The notes beneath the pieces were generated by a model. The model saw only the letters and a list, made by a program, of their open reading frames with translations, made no database searches and was not told where the DNA came from. Of a DNA stretch of 64,000 nucleotides, positions 60,901 to 64,000 are shown one piece after another (within the stretch, counting starts at the first letter, position 1; every line of letters starts with the position of its first letter). This stretch comes from Ahaetulla prasina (taxonomy: Eukaryota; Chordata; Lepidosauria; Squamata; Colubridae): contig NC_080539.1 in NCBI RefSeq assembly GCF_028640845.1, forward strand, positions 300,063,516 to 300,127,515, read 5' to 3'. A program made the position numbers and the translations under genes.

Positions 60901-63900
60901 TGTCCCATCTATCAGAATATCATTTAAATATGCTAAGTCTACATTAAAATCAAAGTCAATAAATATATGTGCAATCTTTCCTCAATTAAATATTGATGAA
61001 GTTCATTTCCCAGTTCAAAAACACATTTCAAAATATTTCCCTAAGACTGCCATCTTAAGTAAAAAAATCATGAAATATGTTCAGCACTCAGGTAAAAACA
61101 TGATTTTTATATAATTTACAATATAATTGTTTGTAGAATGCTTTCCAATGCTGAACTTAAATCTGAAGAGCTTGCTTATTAATCATATAGTTTATCCATG
61201 CAGCACCAGAAATTTTTTGCCATATTAAAGTTTAAAGGTCCTTTGTGACAGCCTGCTTCAGTCAGAATTCTGTCTGTATAACCCCATATAACTTAGCTAT
61301 GTCAATGCAGATCTCTCAGAAAATTCTATCAAAATTTCTTTGGTTTTTTTTTAACAAAGAATTTTTTTAAAAAAATATTATTGTTATTTCTTCACAGAAG
61401 AGAGGTCCTTACTTATTGTATCCTCAATAACCAATCTACCACATGTTATTAAGTGAGCATCCTCAGGTGCTCTCTGTTATTTCATCTATCTGCATGAAAA
61501 ATAGTTGGTTGCTTTATCTTTGCAGTTGATCATTTAGATCCTCTATTATATTTGTGACTCAGCAGGAAATAATGTCATGAAATAAAATGGCACTTGAAAG
61601 TTGTTTTTTCACCAGATACCTGCAACATAGCTTTAATGACATCAGTAGTTACTGGAAGAATTTTCTCCAAAATTCTGGTAGGATTTTTGCAGTACGTGAT
61701 TCTACTGTATATATAACTTGATAAGTAGCAAGAAGTGATTTTGAAATGGTTCATTTAACATTTAACCAGAGACACATTTTGTTTCTTCATTTCCTGTCTT
61801 CTCTTCTTGGAATGAAGAACAAAACACCACAATTTTATGAGGTTTGTTATCTAAGTCTCATGATTTGTTTCTAGACGTTGATTTAGCATGCTTGATGTCA
61901 GATTCCAACTTCATAGAATTTTCTGATAAATACCACAAAATGTTTTTCTGCAGTAACAAGGACACTTGTTAATCCAAAAACACATATAATTCTCATCATA
62001 TTTTCTTGACTTAAGTTTATTTTTATTAATACTTCTGGTAGCTTGATTATATTCATTTTTTCTTCTATGCCCTAATGGCCTAAACCTTTTTTCTTCATTT
62101 TTAAAAATTAGAAATCTAAAATAATGAATAAGGATATTGAATCTCACCAATGCCAATATTACTTCACTTTTATAGCTGTAAACAAAAATCACTGGTATAT
62201 TAGATGCCACATTGGAAATCACCAGCTTAAAGTGCTATTATAATTGGTCAATGGTTTTGATAAATAGCTAGATGCTTACAAGTGTGTTGGCTGCTCACTT
62301 TGCTAGATAAATCGAGATAAAACAAGAGATGTTTTGATAGTGCTACTGCTTCTTTATCCCGCCACCACAGTAAGTTCTGGTTGAAATCAGGTTTTGAGTA
62401 TGCACACCCAAAGCCTTGTCACAACATGTTCTGCATATCCATGTAGGATGTAAGGAAATTCTGGTAGCATTCCAAAGAAATTTATAACCCTTCTCAAATT
62501 TGCTTGTGATCCACAATTTGAGAGATGCTGTATTCTGTCAACATACTACTTCATATTACTTGTTCAGCAACCTAAAATTTTCAAAACCAAGACCTCAGCT
62601 TACATGCTTTTATCTCCTTTCCGTTAGAATATTGTGGACTTATTTATTTTTTGTATTTATGAAGAATTATAGTCACTTAAATCTAAGTTATATCTATGAA
62701 TTAACAAATAGCTTTCCAGTCTAACCTGGTAGATTGTTGTACTGTTTAAATTGTCCTTGAAGCCCTGGGATGTATTTTTCTTCATGCTAGGCTGTTCTCA
62801 TATGCTTGAATTTCTTGGACAGGAATATTTTGGTAATCTATGAATTATACCCATGTGGATTATTTAGAACAGCACATGATATATTTACTTATTTTCTTAA
62901 AAAAAATAATAGATTGCGTATACTTTGGCATAAAAATTCTCAAATCAGATTCACATATTCAGAACATAAAAAGAATTCTGTTAAGAAGGATATGACACAC
63001 ATAGTTGTGAAGTACCCATGAAAATCTATTTTTTTAAGAGTTGAAACATAACAATATTATATGGAAAGATTTTCAAAAGTCTTGTTATTATCAATAGTTC
63101 CTTCTTTGCTTCTACTTAATCAGTGTTGGGGATTATAAAAATACTGTATCTTTTTCTCCTGCTGGCCAGCCAAACCCAAAGCCTGAGTTCCTCCCCCACT
63201 GTGGTTCCCATGGAATTCAGTCTATGAAAATATGTGCAAAATCATGATTTATTAGTATATGTGAAAGGGGAAAACCACACTGAGCATATTCTGGAAATGT
63301 GTGTCTTTAAAAGAGCTATTTAATTCTTGACCGACATTCACAGTGGAGATGAGAGATAACATCAGTAAAGAAGCTCTCCAATTTGCTGTGGATTTCTAGC
63401 TTTCTTCCTTTGGTTGTGAAAAAAAGATCAACTCCCTGAATTCCTAGTCTTGTCCCTGCTTTCTTCCCACAGAGACAGAAATTATCTTGCTTTTCCTTAC
63501 ATTCAATTATATTAGAATTATAATGATTTCTTGAGGAAGAAAAATCCCCATTGCCTGGTTTGAATGGATCATTTGGAGATTAGCTTTAACTTTTCCTTGA
63601 TTTTACAGTCCTCGTTCTTCAAAAGAAAAAAACTCCAAATCTACAATTTAATGTTCCAAAACAAGATAAAGTGTCTCTTCTTTCTCTCTTGCCCAAGCTC
63701 CCTTGAGTTTAATGTCACCAGTCAAGTCTGAGTAGCAGTTGGTATCCTCTTGCTCTTACGCTCCAGCAGATCCTCAGATTGGTTCCATCTCTTCAGAGAT
63801 TGGCTATTTTACAATATCATAGCATTTGAAAGAATACCAATGTGCATATAATAGTAATTAAGAAAGTTAATCTATAGTTTGACTTGCCAATTTTGATTAT

Positions 63901-64000
63901 GAAAAGAAGTGAAGTCATCATAGAATTACTTACGTTATATGAAATACATGATTGACTACCTGAAGCTCTTTGCTCTAGGACAGGTTTTTCTCAATTTTTG
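57902..64000. other. No gene recognised (presumed intron)
   Basis: About 6.1 kb of AT-rich DNA. A segment at about 58286-58450 (CAGCCTTCCCCAGCCTGGTG, then GTAGTCCAAAATACGTGG) resembles decayed sauropsid miniature DNA elements but lacks clear inverted ends. Short open frames, for example 61911-62222, show no conserved motif. No SUSD6 coding exon was found. Confidence 0.5.

Overview
The window is vertebrate nuclear DNA, almost certainly from a snake, probably an advanced (colubroid) one. It has intron-scale spacing, CpG islands and few coding exons. Its repeat content is typical of squamates: BovB, CR1, L2 and L1 LINEs, Sauria-type tRNA SINEs, and many short hAT and Tc1/mariner-like elements. 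The (AATAG)n microsatellites attached to the 3' end of a LINE match the known snake 'Snake1' CR1/L3 elements that seed microsatellites. I could not determine the species.

Only one protein-coding gene is convincingly present: a single-coding-exon CCDC177 orthologue on the minus strand (12909-14921, 670 aa). A splice acceptor lies 19 nt before its ATG. A poly(A) signal lies at 12690-12695, and a likely noncoding first exon sits in the GC-rich block near 17.1-17.4 kb. The 5' half of the gene is directly duplicated: 14136-15150 and 15151-16164 are almost identical units of about 1,015 bp. The upstream unit holds a truncated, frameshifted second copy of the first ~155 codons. A second CpG island at 38.3-39.0 kb with a strong plus-strand splice donor at 39014/39015 looks like the noncoding first exon of a rightward gene. 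Recalled vertebrate synteny (CCDC177 next to SUSD6) makes SUSD6 the best candidate, with the rest of the window as its first intron, but no SUSD6 coding exon is present.

Layout: 1-9.5 kb is a repeat-dense intergenic block (L1, BovB, palindrome array, two inverted LTRs, DNA elements). 9.5-12.7 kb is mostly unique. 12.7-17.4 kb is CCDC177 and its duplication. 18.2-26.6 kb is repeat-rich (hAT elements, tandemly duplicated Snake1 ends, an LTR and a 2.7 kb L2). 26.6-38.3 kb is mainly unique DNA with scattered SINE, CR1, hAT and mariner-like insertions. 38.3-39.0 kb is the CpG island. 39-64 kb is presumed intron, with a three-level nest (Tc1-like element containing a CR1 end containing a hAT element) at 50.5-52.2 kb and a CR1 with a 339-codon open frame at 56.8-57.9 kb.

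Most of the other open frames are repeats or antisense shadows. Perfect or near-perfect 8-bp target-site duplications were read directly for many of the hAT elements. Family names come from recognised motifs and general knowledge, without any database search.
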